Origin: Chryseobacterium limigenitum
Lineage (GTDB): Bacteria; Bacteroidota; Bacteroidia; Flavobacteriales; Weeksellaceae
Length of the DNA stretch: 40,467 bases
Assembly: GCF_900114875.1 (NCBI RefSeq)
Contig: NZ_FPKW01000028.1
Span: forward strand, 1 to 40,467
Direction: 5' to 3'
Position numbers and translations under genes: made by a program. Below the pieces are notes generated by a model that did not search any database, was not told the origin of the DNA, and saw only the letters and a list, made by a program, of their open reading frames with translations. The stretch's first letter is position 1, and the number at the start of each line of letters is the position of its first letter. Positions 15,528 to 25,500 of the stretch are shown one piece after another.

Positions 15528-16230
15528 CTCCAAGCAAATCATTTAAAGTAGAAAGTTCTACATCCGTTAAATCTCTCCATTTTCCAACGGGAAGATCCAG
15601 TTTTATGTTCATGATACGGATCCTTTTTAGCTTTTTTACTTCGTAGCCAAGGTATTCGCACATTCTACGGATCTGCCTGTTCAAGCCTTGTGTAAGAACG
15701 ATTCTGAAAGTCATATCATCTATTTTTTCAACTTCACATTTTTTTGTGACTGTGTCCAAAATAGGAACTCCATTTCGCATTTTATCTAAGAATTTCGGAT
15801 TGGTAGGTTTGTCTACTCGTACCAAATATTCTTTTTCGTGATTGTTTCTGGCTCTTAGAATTTTATTAACGATATCCCCGTCGTTGGTTAAAAGAATCAA
15901 TCCCTCACTTGGCTTATCTAATCTTCCGATAGGGAAAATTCTTTTCGGATGGTTGATATACTCAATAATATTATCTATTTCACGCTTGGTATCTGTTGTA
16001 CAAACGATGCCTACAGGTTTATTGAAAGCAATGTAAATCGGCTCATCCTCAGATTCACGGATTGGTTTGCCGTCTACTTCCACAATATCTTCATCAGAAA
16101 CTTTAGTTCCCATTTCAGGAACCTTTCCGTTGATCGTAATTCTGCCTTCTTCCAAAAGCTTATCTGCAGCTCTTCGCGAGCAGTATCCGGCTTCTGATAA
16201 ATATTTATTGATACGTGTTTTCTCCTGCAT
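15505..16230 (-). CDS. rluF: 23S rRNA pseudouridine(2604) synthase RluF
   Basis: 241 residues. An N-terminal S4 RNA-binding domain (RINKYLSEAGYCSRRAADKLLEEGRITING) precedes the RsuA/RluB-type catalytic domain. The catalytic aspartate is in GRLDKPSEGLILLTN. ALNKPVGIV-like, RAxNxHEKEYLV, GVPILDTVTKKC and TQGLNRQIRRMCEYLGYEVKKLKRIRIMNI track E. coli RluF closely, more than RluB or RluE. It should convert U2604 of 23S rRNA to pseudouridine. It ends a five-gene operon, 11 bases after truB, so two pseudouridine synthases are co-transcribed. The long basic C-terminal tail of E. coli RluF is absent. Confidence 0.92.
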   Translation of the reverse strand: MQEKTRINKYLSEAGYCSRRAADKLLEEGRITINGKVPEMGTKVSDEDIVEVDGKPIRESEDEPIYIAFNKPVGIVCTTDTKREIDNIIEYINHPKRIFPIGRLDKPSEGLILLTNDGDIVNKILRARNNHEKEYLVRVDKPTNPKFLDKMRNGVPILDTVTKKCEVEKIDDMTFRIVLTQGLNRQIRRMCEYLGYEVKKLKRIRIMNIKLDLPVGKWRDLTDVELSTLNDLLGDSSKTVE

Positions 16231-16241
16231 AGGTTTAGTTT

Positions 16242-16940
16242 TTAATTATTATCAAATCTAAAATCATTGTCTAAAAACTGAGTCGTTGCGTCTTCAATTT
16301 TATAGTCCCCAATTTTTGTACGTCTTAATTGTGTTAAATAAGCACCAACACCCAATTCCTTCCCAATATCATGAGCCAGGCTTCGGATATAAGTTCCTTT
16401 AGAACAGCCTACTGTAAAGCTTACCAAAGGGAGATCTATTTTGATGTCTTCAATATAAAGAATCGTAGTTTTTCTGGATTTCATTTCTACTTCCTCTCCT
16501 GCCCTGGCCAGATTATAGGCTCTTTTTCCATCAATTTTTATTGCTGAAAAAACAGGCGGTGTCTGATCTATTTCTCCTATGAACTTCATTACAGCTTCAT
16601 TTATCTGTTGTTCTGAAACGTGTGAATAATCATGCTGAAGGATTTCGGGTTTTTCGGTGTCGTAAGATTCTGTTTGTACGCCAATTTTAATTTCAGTCCA
16701 ATATTCTTTTGGCGCATCCTGTATTTCAGGGATTTTTTTAGTGAATTTCCCGCAACAAACAATCAGAAGTCCCGTTGCCCTCGGATCTAACGTTCCGGCG
16801 TGGCCAATTTTAAATTTCTTAGGAAGGTTAAACTCTCTTTTGAGTTTATATTTCATTTTATTAACTGCCTGAAAAGAAGTCCAATCCAGAGGTTTGTCTA
16901 ATAAAAATACGTGTCCTGATTGCAGTTCTTCAGCTGTCAT
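16242..16940 (-). CDS. truB: tRNA pseudouridine(55) synthase TruB
   Basis: 232 residues. The family motifs are in order: LLDKPLDWTSFQAVNKMK, GHAGTLDPRATGLL with the catalytic aspartate, PPVFSAIKIDGKRAYNLAR, and GTYIRSLAHDIGKELGVGAYLTQLRRTKIG. It makes pseudouridine 55 in the T-loop of tRNAs. The protein stops soon after the last motif, so it lacks the C-terminal PUA-like domain of the ~310-residue E. coli enzyme; this short form is common in Bacteroidota. It lies between uppP and rluF in the ftsX operon. Confidence 0.95.
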   Translation of the reverse strand: MTAEELQSGHVFLLDKPLDWTSFQAVNKMKYKLKREFNLPKKFKIGHAGTLDPRATGLLIVCCGKFTKKIPEIQDAPKEYWTEIKIGVQTESYDTEKPEILQHDYSHVSEQQINEAVMKFIGEIDQTPPVFSAIKIDGKRAYNLARAGEEVEMKSRKTTILYIEDIKIDLPLVSFTVGCSKGTYIRSLAHDIGKELGVGAYLTQLRRTKIGDYKIEDATTQFLDNDFRFDNN

Positions 16941-16987
16941 GAATGGTGAGTAATATGTAATTGGTAATCAGTAATTTTTTAACCTGA

Positions 16988-17806
16988 TTATTTAAAAAAA
17001 TAAAAATAAATCAACAAAGCCAATCCAACAAAAATACGGTACCATCCCCAAGGTTTGAAACCATATTTATTTAAAACTCCGATGAAAGCTTTAATAGCGA
17101 TTAATGCGACAATAAATGCCACAACATTTCCAATCACGAAGATCATTATGTGGTCGTTTGATGCCATAATCATTTCGTATCCTTTTTGAGGATTGGGTGT
17201 TTCCTTTCCCCATGTTTTAACAAAAACAGAGTAAACAGTAACTGCCAACATCGTAGGAACTGCCAGGAAGAAAGAGAATTCTGCAGCAGCTTTTCTCGTT
17301 AATCCCTGAGTCATTCCTCCAATAATGGAAGCCGCACTTCTACTCGTTCCGGGCATCATCGCAAGACATTGCCAGAATCCGATTGTGATTGCTTTTTTTA
17401 CGGTAATTCCCTTTTCATCATCGATGGTTGGATTTTTAAACCATTTATCAGCAAACAATAAAACAACTCCGCCAAGTACTAAAACAGACGAGATTGCAAT
17501 CTGATTTCCAAGAATAGCTTCAATTTTATCATCAAATAAATATCCTAACGCCAAGGCAGGTACAACTGCATAAGCCAACTTAAAATAAAACTTGATATTG
17601 TTGAAGTCAAAGAATTTTTTCCAATATGCCACCACAACAGACAAGATCGCTCCAAACTGAATGGAAACCTGAAACATTTTTAAAAATTCATCTTCCTGCA
17701 AGCCCATTAAATTGGCTGCAAAACCCATGTGTGCGGTAGAAGAGATTGGCAAATATTCTGTCAGCCCTTCAATAATGGCAATAACGATTGCTTTGATTAA
17801 ATCCAT
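16988..17806 (-). CDS. uppP: Undecaprenyl-diphosphatase UppP (BacA)
   Basis: 272 residues and about eight membrane helices. The two active-site motifs are present: EGLTEYLPISSTAHM near the N-terminus and PGTSRSAASIIGG in the middle. The enzyme removes phosphate from undecaprenyl diphosphate at the outer face of the inner membrane, recycling the carrier for peptidoglycan synthesis, and confers bacitracin tolerance when abundant. It lies between DUF3098 and truB. The 89-base gap upstream of its start holds a strong inverted repeat. Confidence 0.96.
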   Translation of the reverse strand: MDLIKAIVIAIIEGLTEYLPISSTAHMGFAANLMGLQEDEFLKMFQVSIQFGAILSVVVAYWKKFFDFNNIKFYFKLAYAVVPALALGYLFDDKIEAILGNQIAISSVLVLGGVVLLFADKWFKNPTIDDEKGITVKKAITIGFWQCLAMMPGTSRSAASIIGGMTQGLTRKAAAEFSFFLAVPTMLAVTVYSVFVKTWGKETPNPQKGYEMIMASNDHIMIFVIGNVVAFIVALIAIKAFIGVLNKYGFKPWGWYRIFVGLALLIYFYFFK

Positions 17807-17820
17807 AGTTTATATAAAAA

Positions 17821-17884
17821 TTTAAAGATTAAGAGATATTGAAATCTAGAATCATCTAAATCTCGCTATTTCTTAATCTTTAAA
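17821..17884 (-). promoter_or_regulatory. 18-bp inverted repeat inside the operon, before uppP
   Basis: Arms 17821-17838 (TTTAAAGATTAAGAGATA) and 17867-17884 match in 17 of 18 positions, loop 28 bases. It lies in the only large gap of the operon, right before the uppP start. It is AT-rich and lacks a good T-run on the minus strand, so it may act as an RNA-processing or partial-termination site rather than a full terminator. Confidence 0.55.
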
Positions 17885-17895
17885 ATAAAAATTAA

Positions 17896-18192
17896 TTATT
17901 TTCTTTTTAAAATCGCGTACCCTTCGATCACAAACCCTATTACAATGAACAGAGGTGCAATTCTTATTCTTCTGATAGAAAATATGTCTTCATTCCAGGA
18001 ATTAGGATCAAATTTTCCGTCAATGGTATTAGCGTCATGTCCCATCATTAATAAAAATCCGACAACGATAAATGCTAACCCAATAAGCATCCATCTGAAA
18101 TTTTGCTGTCCGAAATAGAACGTGTTTTCCTGTGTAGCCTCAGTTTCTTTACCGAAATCTGCAGCAGAAAATTTATTTGTTTTTTTGCTCAT
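17896..18192 (-). CDS. DUF3098 family membrane protein
   Basis: 98 residues with two membrane helices (FRWMLIGLAFIVVGFLLMMG and IAPLFIVIGFVIEGYAILKR) separated by a periplasmic loop of about 30 residues containing DGKFDPNSWNEDIFSIRRIR. This matches the DUF3098 family of Bacteroidota, almost always found between ftsX and uppP, as here. The function is unknown; the constant position suggests a role at the division septum or cell envelope. It starts 2 bases after the ftsX stop, so the two are translationally linked. Confidence 0.9.
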   Translation of the reverse strand: MSKKTNKFSAADFGKETEATQENTFYFGQQNFRWMLIGLAFIVVGFLLMMGHDANTIDGKFDPNSWNEDIFSIRRIRIAPLFIVIGFVIEGYAILKRK

Positions 18193-18194
18193 TT

Positions 18195-19094
18195 TTAAGA
18201 ATAATATAAATCGTCAACGTTAGATTTCAAGAATCTCCATGTTGCGATGATTGTACTTAGAACCGTAATTAAAACTCCAACTCCCAATACAAGAACGATC
18301 AACCAAAAATACTGCTGATTATCCTGTACGAATGATGAACCGATCTGGCTCGTGAAATAATACCACACACCACATAAAGCAGCAAGCCCGATAAAAGATC
18401 CAATAGCTCCTAAAACAACAGCTTCTATGATAAAAGGCTTTAAGATAAATCTCCTTTTTGCCCCTACCAACTGCATGGTTTTGATAATAAATCTTTTTGA
18501 AAATATTTTCAGACGGATAGAGTTATTAATTAAAACTACCGCCAACACCAAAAACAATAGAGAAAAACCAAAAATCCATTTTAAAATTCTACTTAGATTG
18601 TTGTACACATCTACCATTAAGGTACTGTCGTTTTTCACGTCTACAATTCCCTGAACGGATTTGATGATTTTTATAGCTTCATCAATTTTTGCAGGGTCTA
18701 CATATTCAGGTTTCAGAGCAATTTCTATAGAAGAAGGGAAAATATTTTCCTCGAAAAGTGCATCACTATCGATTCCCATACTTTTTTTCGCTTCAATTGC
18801 AGCCGCAGCTCTCGAAATGTAAGTCGCCTTTTTTACAGGTGCCAAAGTCTGTACTTTCTTTAAAGTTTCTTCTTCAAATTTTGCAATTTTTACAGAGTCT
18901 TTCGCGTCATAGTTTTCATCAAAGTAGGCATTGACAACCAATTGTTCCTTGATATAGTCGGAATATTTCTGGGCATTGATCAAAATAAGTCCCATTAATC
19001 CTAACAAAAATAACACTAAGGCAATACTTATTACGACAGTAATATTGCTCGATCGAAGTCTCTTTTTATTAAATTCATCTACAGATTTAGCCAT
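18195..19094 (-). CDS. ftsX: FtsX-like ABC permease (cell division)
   Basis: 299 residues with the FtsX layout: a cytoplasmic start (KKRLRSSNITVVISIALVLFLLGLMGL), one helix, a periplasmic domain of about 130 residues, then three helices near the C-terminus. It partners the ATPase FtsE and activates peptidoglycan hydrolases in division. ftsE is not adjacent, as is usual in Bacteroidota. The gene heads the operon ftsX-DUF3098-uppP-truB-rluF. A variant promoter box TAATTTAG (19113-19120, minus) lies 18 bases upstream. The ATG lies about 90 bases from the divergent rsmA. Confidence 0.92.
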   Translation of the reverse strand: MAKSVDEFNKKRLRSSNITVVISIALVLFLLGLMGLILINAQKYSDYIKEQLVVNAYFDENYDAKDSVKIAKFEEETLKKVQTLAPVKKATYISRAAAAIEAKKSMGIDSDALFEENIFPSSIEIALKPEYVDPAKIDEAIKIIKSVQGIVDVKNDSTLMVDVYNNLSRILKWIFGFSLLFLVLAVVLINNSIRLKIFSKRFIIKTMQLVGAKRRFILKPFIIEAVVLGAIGSFIGLAALCGVWYYFTSQIGSSFVQDNQQYFWLIVLVLGVGVLITVLSTIIATWRFLKSNVDDLYYS

Positions 19095-19185
19095 TAATAT
19101 TAAAATTTTTGGCTAAATTAGAAAAAAACTTCCGAAATTTGGGACGAAATAGAGAAAATCATTGTTAATAAAATCATAAAAAAAC

Positions 19186-19956
19186 TTGAGTGTAAAAGCA
19201 AAAAAGCATCTTGGTCAACACTTTTTGACAGATGAAAATATCGCAAGAAAAATCGTAGAAGGTCTTAGTTTTGAGAACTATAAGAATATCATGGAAATAG
19301 GTCCGGGAACGGGAGTCCTTACCAAATATCTTCTCGAAAAAGAACAAAATCTTTATCTTGCTGAAATAGATACCGAATCTATAGAGTACCTGAAAAACAC
19401 CTATCCTAAGATTACAGAAGAGATCTTTGTAGGAGATTTTCTGAAACAGGATTTCAATTTTATTAATAACGATCAAATTGCTATTATTGGAAACTTTCCT
19501 TATAATATTTCGTCACAGATCCTTTTCAAAATCATAGATCACTATGAATTGGTTCCGGAAATGGTAGGAATGTTCCAAAAAGAAGTGGCAGAAAGAACAG
19601 CATCTGTCCCGAGAACGAAGGAGTATGGTATCCTGTCTGTTTTGGTTCAGGCATACTACGATGTCACTTATCTGTTTACGGTGCATGAAAACGTGTTCAA
19701 TCCTCCTCCAAAGGTAAAGTCGGGAGTTATTAAATTAACCCGAAACCCAAAAGAAGGATTGGCAGGAAATGAAGTTCTTTTCAAACAAATCGTAAAAGCA
19801 GGTTTTAATCAAAGGAGAAAAAAATTATCCAACTCTTTAAAAGTATTGGAAATTCCTGAAGAATTGAAAACACATGAGTTTATGGATAAAAGAGCAGAAG
19901 AATTAAGTGTTGGTGACTTTATCAATTTCACTAAACTCTGGAAAGAAAACCGATAA
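19186..19956 (+). CDS. rsmA: 16S rRNA (adenine(1518/1519)-N6)-dimethyltransferase
   Basis: 256 residues. The start is a TTG codon: an in-frame TAA lies three codons upstream and the protein must begin near MSVKAKKHLGQHFL to keep the conserved GQHFL motif, so no ATG or GTG option exists. SAM-binding motif IMEIGPGTGVLT and the catalytic NFPYNISSQI motif (the NLPY position) are intact. FNPPPKVKSGVI and FNQRRKKLSNSL complete the family pattern. RsmA (KsgA) dimethylates two adenines in helix 45 of 16S rRNA late in 30S assembly. It is monocistronic, with a bidirectional terminator downstream. Confidence 0.96.
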   Translation: MSVKAKKHLGQHFLTDENIARKIVEGLSFENYKNIMEIGPGTGVLTKYLLEKEQNLYLAEIDTESIEYLKNTYPKITEEIFVGDFLKQDFNFINNDQIAIIGNFPYNISSQILFKIIDHYELVPEMVGMFQKEVAERTASVPRTKEYGILSVLVQAYYDVTYLFTVHENVFNPPPKVKSGVIKLTRNPKEGLAGNEVLFKQIVKAGFNQRRKKLSNSLKVLEIPEELKTHEFMDKRAEELSVGDFINFTKLWKENR

Positions 19957-19968
19957 AATCTTACAAAT

Positions 19969-20005
19969 AAAAAAGCCTTTCAAATTAAATTGAAAGGCTT
20001 TTTTT
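19969..20005. terminator. Bidirectional terminator between rsmA and a secreted-protein gene
   Basis: Perfect stem AAAGCCTTTCAA / TTGAAAGGCTTT with an ATTAAA loop, A-run on one side and T-run on the other, so it can end both the plus-strand rsmA and the minus-strand gene at 20027. Confidence 0.92.
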
Positions 20006-20026
20006 GATATTTGCATTATCTATTTA

Positions 20027-22378
20027 TTATTCTCTATTCTTTAGTAAGATCCAACCAGACCAATTCATCTGAGCTTTTGATTTTGGATAATCAAAGTTGA
20101 ACTTGTACCAATAAGTAGCTGTCGGCAATCTCTTACCTGCTACCGTACCATTCCAGATAGGATTTTGTTTTGAGAATCTGAACATTTCAACTCCATATCT
20201 GTCGTAGATAGAACCTGTGAAGTTTTTAAATTCTCCAAGTGATGTAAGATCCAGCACATCGTTTACACCATCCTGATTAGGTGTAATAATGTTTGAAATC
20301 TGCAATGTAAAGAACTCAAGCGCTCCCACACAATGCGTACCTACTACCCTCACCTGAATGTTGTATGTCGTATTACTCTGTAATCCTGTAAATATATTCG
20401 ATTGCTGCCAATTAATACCTCCGTCAACAGAATATTCTAAAACTCCCTGAATATTATTAATCGGTGGATTTTCAGCAGTGATCGTCAATGTTCCATTTCC
20501 ATAATTGATATTAGAAACAAAAGGCGAAGCTGCTCCCATTACTTTCACAGGGAATATTTTCTTACAAATTCCGTTATCAATTTCAACTGTGTAAATTCCC
20601 CATTCATCTACTGAAATTGTCTGTGTTGTAGCACCCGTACTCCATAAATATTTATAATTAGGACCTGTTCCTGCATCTAAAATCACTCTGTCTCCAAGAC
20701 ACATTTCTACATCTTTCAATGGAGTTACAATCTCAGGAACCACTTCTACAGTTATGGTTGCCGGCTGTAATGATTTACATCCTTTAACTCCGATAGCATA
20801 TACCGTAAATGTTGTTGTATTAAATAAAGTAACAGTCTGAGTTGGTCCTGTACCCAGGAAATTATTCCATAAGTAGGTATTACCTCCCGTAGCTGTTAAA
20901 TTCACTGATTCTCCGGGACAAATTTTAATTCTGGTGGATACCAAAGTTGCTTTTGGGGTAACTTCTTTTAATAATTTAAGTTCAATCATTTTACTACAGA
21001 ATCCTCCGTTTGAAACTACCACATATAGAATCTGCCCGTCAGTTCCATTATAGTTTAATGGAGTTGTAATAAAATTATTGTTTTGAGCGATTGCATCCGC
21101 CTGATTTTGATAAAAATGGAATATTGCACCCGGTGTTGTACTTATTGCCGGCATTATTGTCGACAAGTCGAAAGTAGTAATATCCGGAGTGGTACAGAGA
21201 AGCAAAGTTGCATCCTGAGCAGCCGGCGTCGTTCCTCCATGAATTTGAATTGATGCTTTCCCCGGACAAGGATTACCAGGAACACTTACTTCAATCGTAT
21301 AACTTCCCGGCTGTGTAGCCGTGATTGTATTTGTTGTAGCTCCGTTAATAGCTACTCCGTTAAAGAACCACTGATATAATAAATTAGGATCACTCACAGA
21401 AGCTGTGATCACTTGCGGTACACCATCACAAACATTAATATCTGAAGGTAAAGTAGCTCCCGAAGGATCTAATAAATCTACCCCAATTTTAAAAGATCCA
21501 CCTTCCAAAAATACCGCTGAATCAAAAGCAGTATCTCCTGCATCAGCAATTACCATTTTAAAATGATATTGCTGTCCTGCAACTACAGTTGCTGTAGCAG
21601 TAAGAGGAACTGTTCTACCATTAAGGTTGGTGTCACCAATTGGAGGGTTATACCCTGCAAAGTATTGTTCATTTACGGCAGCACATCCCCCAAAACCTGT
21701 AATTGCTGGGTGAATATTTGTAATACTTACAGGACCTCCAGCATTCGGCAATACAGCCATATTGGTATATGGCCCTCCTGAAGTGGGTCTAATTAATAAA
21801 GCGAATGAATCTGCAAAACTACAGGGATAACTGCCTGTATATTCCTCAGAAGCCATTATATAATTAAACTTAACCTGAGATGAAGTAGGAACAAAATCAA
21901 ACTCTAGGATTACTGCATCATTTAAAGGCTTACTAGGATTGGTTGCTGCTACTAAGTCTGGGTCGCTACCCGTCCCGACAGCATCACTAAGACCTGTTTC
22001 AGGAACATTTCCTGTACGGTTAGCTTTTCCGGTTACCAATACAATCCCGTCTTTAAAAGGAAAGTTACTTGTTGATTTATGAAAATAACCCCAAGCTCTA
22101 TTTGCATTAGTGGCCGGTAAATTTGGAGTTACAACAACATTCGAAACACTGGGGGTAATACACGAATTGGTTCCTGATGATATTAATACATCCTTCACCA
22201 ATTGTTCCATCGTAAAACTCGATTCATTATATCCAGGAGCATTTACATCAATAAGAGCCCCTGCTTTGGCAGTTGCCGAAAGCTTTTTTATTTGAGGTTT
22301 TCTAGGTGGTGCATTTTGCGAGAATAAAGATGTCGAACTGAATAAAAAAAAGAAAAAAAACGGTAGATATCTCTTCAT
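20027..22378 (-). CDS. Secreted choice-of-anchor L / Ig-like protein with T9SS type B tail (paralogue 1)
   Basis: 783 residues. A signal peptide rich in phenylalanine (MKRYLPFFFFFLFSSTSLFS) is followed by a choice-of-anchor L domain of about 250 residues (WGYFHKSTSNFPFKDGIVL, ILEFDFVPTSSQVKFNYIMA, ASEEYTGSYPC), three Ig-like domains interleaved with one Cys-containing module (LLLCTTPDITTFDLSTI), a fibronectin-like domain (LEYSVDGGINWQQSNIF), and the gliding-motility-associated C-terminal domain (TPNQDGVNDVLDL, FTGSIYDRYG, PTATYWYKF, GWILLKNRE). It should be exported by the type IX system and held at the cell surface. It closes a run of three paralogous genes but has its own promoter and terminator. 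Function unknown; adhesion is a guess. Confidence 0.9.
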   Translation of the reverse strand: MKRYLPFFFFFLFSSTSLFSQNAPPRKPQIKKLSATAKAGALIDVNAPGYNESSFTMEQLVKDVLISSGTNSCITPSVSNVVVTPNLPATNANRAWGYFHKSTSNFPFKDGIVLVTGKANRTGNVPETGLSDAVGTGSDPDLVAATNPSKPLNDAVILEFDFVPTSSQVKFNYIMASEEYTGSYPCSFADSFALLIRPTSGGPYTNMAVLPNAGGPVSITNIHPAITGFGGCAAVNEQYFAGYNPPIGDTNLNGRTVPLTATATVVAGQQYHFKMVIADAGDTAFDSAVFLEGGSFKIGVDLLDPSGATLPSDINVCDGVPQVITASVSDPNLLYQWFFNGVAINGATTNTITATQPGSYTIEVSVPGNPCPGKASIQIHGGTTPAAQDATLLLCTTPDITTFDLSTIMPAISTTPGAIFHFYQNQADAIAQNNNFITTPLNYNGTDGQILYVVVSNGGFCSKMIELKLLKEVTPKATLVSTRIKICPGESVNLTATGGNTYLWNNFLGTGPTQTVTLFNTTTFTVYAIGVKGCKSLQPATITVEVVPEIVTPLKDVEMCLGDRVILDAGTGPNYKYLWSTGATTQTISVDEWGIYTVEIDNGICKKIFPVKVMGAASPFVSNINYGNGTLTITAENPPINNIQGVLEYSVDGGINWQQSNIFTGLQSNTTYNIQVRVVGTHCVGALEFFTLQISNIITPNQDGVNDVLDLTSLGEFKNFTGSIYDRYGVEMFRFSKQNPIWNGTVAGKRLPTATYWYKFNFDYPKSKAQMNWSGWILLKNRE

Positions 22379-22395
22379 AATACTTTTTGTTTTAA

Positions 22396-22403
22396 CAAAT
22401 TTA
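22396..22403 (-). promoter_or_regulatory. -7 element of paralogue 1
   Basis: Minus strand TAAATTTG fits TAnnTTTG, 17 bases before the ATG, with a run of A residues just upstream. Confidence 0.55.
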
Positions 22404-22455
22404 ATTTTTTTTTAAATATATCGCATATATATTTGTCTTTTTTATTAATAAAAAT

Positions 22456-22482
22456 AAAAACCTCCAAAATAGGAGGTTTTTA
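22456..22482 (-). terminator. Terminator of paralogue 2
   Basis: AAAAACCTCC / GGAGGTTTTT stem with a 6-base loop and a T-rich tail on the minus strand, 20 bases beyond the stop at 22503. Confidence 0.9.
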
Positions 22483-22502
22483 TTTTTATTTTGATTTTAT
22501 TG

Positions 22503-25500
22503 CTAATTTCTATTTTTTAATAAGATCCAGCCTGTTCTTAGTTCAAGCTTTTTACTTGCAGGATTATCCCACTGAACCCTATACCAATAAGTAGCGGTAG
22601 GTACATTAAGATCCTTGATTGTTCCTCTCCAAATAGCATCAGACTTAGTCGCTTTAAACAACTCCTGACCGTATCTGTTGAAAACAGAAGCTGCAAAATT
22701 ATTATATTTACTGATTCCTGAGAAATCTATAAAGTCATTCTTACCATCCGAATTTGGTGTAATTACATTGCTGATAACAAATGTATAATATTCTAATGTA
22801 GTGCTACATTTCGCATCCTTAACTCTAACCATCAAGGTATAATTGCTGTTATTTAAAACATTATAGAATATATTAGAATTCTGCCATGTTACCCCTCCAT
22901 CAATAGAAAATTCTAAAACTCCTCCCGTAGGATTGCTAGAGGTAAGAGTAAGAACATGATTTTCAAAAGTCACATTCGTAAACTGAGGCAATACCGGGTT
23001 TAACAATTGTGCTGTAAAAACTTTAGAACAAACTCCATTACTTATTGTAACTGAATAAGTTCCCACAACATTTGTAGATATCGTCTGTGTAGTAGCACCA
23101 TTACTCCATAAGTAAGTATAGTTAGGACCAGCTCCGGCATCTAAAATACCTGTATCTCCGACACAGACAAATACATCTTGCAATGTAGAGACAATCGCCG
23201 GAACAACCTCAATTTTAATTGTTGCAGGATTTACAGAGCTACATCCGTTTCCTCCTAATGCAAATACAGAATATGTAGTGGTAACTGTAGGAGAAACAAC
23301 CTGAGTATTTCCGTTTCCGGTCAATCCGACCCAGTTATAAGTAATACCTCCTGTAGCTGTTAAAGTAACAGATTCTCCGGCACATATCTTTGTTTTATTA
23401 GCTGAAATCCCCGCTGTTGGAGGACCAACTATAACTGTAACCGTTGCAGGAGTTGCAGAGATACATCCGTTTGCTCCTATCGCAAAAACGGTATATACAG
23501 TCGTCGTCGTAGGCGAAACAACCTGAGTATTTCCACTACCCGGAAGGGTTCCCCAATTATAAGTAGCTCCACCCGTAGCTGTTAAAGTAACGGATTCTCC
23601 AACACAAATCTGAGCAACTGATGATGTTAAACCTGCCACCGGAATTGTTTTATTTTCAATCACGGTAACTGTCGCTGTATATGTACATGTTAAGTTTCCG
23701 GGTTGCGTTACATTTGAAACTGTTAAAGTATAAGTCCCTCCTGCATTTACTGCAGGTGTCAAAGTATTAGCTCCGGAAACGATATTTCCACCTGCTGTTG
23801 TCCACGTAATGGTAGAACCCGCGGGAATTACAGATGCTCCGGCATTTATCGTAACCTGATTCGTCGTACACGTTATTGTTTGCGGAGTAGCTATTGTTAA
23901 TGTTGTTTCTGCAGTCCTTACTAATTGCAATGTCACAACATAGCTACACCCTCCATTTTTAACCAACACATAAATTGTCTGGTTTGCAGCACTTGGATAT
24001 GCTGTAGGAGTAGGAATTGTATTCGTATTTCCTGCATTAGCATCTGCTTGAAGCAAATAATAAGCAAAAGTTGCTGTACCGGCAGACGTTATTTGTGGTT
24101 GCGCTGATGTTAGATCATAAATAATATTTCCCGGTTGGTAACATTTTAGTAATAATGCATTTTGCACAGTGATCGGCTGAGAGACCACAACCGTAATTGT
24201 AGCCGGATTTTGAGATACACAACCATTGGCACCAACAGCAGTTACTGTATAGGTTGTTGTTGTAGCAGGCGTTACAATTTGCGTATTCCCGGTACCCGGT
24301 AAACCGCCTTGCCAGTTGTATGTAGCTCCTCCTGTAGCTGTTAAAGTAACAGATTCTCCGGCGCAGATCAAAATTTTAGTGGCAGTTAATCCCGTTGCAG
24401 GTGGCGCGCTGTCCCCTGTTACAGTTACCGTTGCCGTAGCTGTACAATCAAGATTTCCGGGCTGGTAATTTTTTGTAATCGTTAAAGTATACGTTCCCGC
24501 GGTGTTAATAACTGGTGTTAATGTATTTCCGCCAGAGACAATATTTCCGCCAACTGTTGTCCAGTTGAATGTAGAACCTGTAGGATATACTGATGTAGAA
24601 GCGTTTAATGTAATTTGTGAATTTGTACAAGTTAAAACTGTTGGAGGTGCAATTGTTGCCGTCATTTGAGCTGCCTTTACCAACTGTAATTCAGCCACTT
24701 TTGCGCAAAAACCTGTTTTCACCTGAACATATACTGTACCTCCGGCACTTGGATAAGCTGTGGGAGTAGGAATTGTGTTTGCATTTCCGGCATTGGCATC
24801 AGCCAACGTTGTATAATAAGCAAATGTAGCTCCCGGTGTTGTACTTATTGATGCTTGAGCTGAGGTTAAATTAAATATTGCATTTCCCGGCTCATAACAT
24901 GCCGTTAATGTTGCATTCTGCACTGTTGGAGATGTTCCTCCAACAATTGTTACACTGGCTGTTCCCGGACATGAATTGCCTGGTATAAAAACCTGAACGG
25001 TGTATATTCCCGGCTGAGTTGCCGTATAACTTATAGATGTAGCTCCAGGAATAGGTGTGGTTCCTAATAACCACACATAAGTAGCCCCCGGAATATTTGC
25101 AGATGCCGTAAGAACCGTTGGTGTGTTATCACAAACATTGATAGATCCGGGAAGCGCAACGCCCGCAGGATCTAAAATTTTAACTCCAATATCAAAAGAT
25201 CCGGCTTCCAAGAAAACCCCTGAATCAAAATTTCTATCCTGATAATCTGCCAATACCATTTTAAAATGATACGTCTGCCCCGGAATTACCGTTGCAGTAG
25301 CAGTTAACGGAACTGTACGCCCATTAAAGTTGGTTTGTATCTGAGGATTATTTAAACCTCCAAAATACGCTTCATTCTTTGGTCCGCAAGGTAAGCTTGA
25401 CGGAATAATATTCGTAACACTTACAGGAGTTCCGTTGGGAAGAAGTGCAAGGTTGGTATAAGTAGGATCGGTTGATTTTTTTAATAATAAAGCAAAACCA

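Noticed and set aside
15842..16261. Several plus-strand frames opposite rluF and truB
   Set aside because: Shadows of well-recognised genes, with no family signature.
23300..24950. Regularly repeated similar stretches that could be read as a CRISPR-like array
   Set aside because: The repeats are in frame within an open protein and encode Ig-like modules; spacing is hundreds of bases and there are no cas genes.
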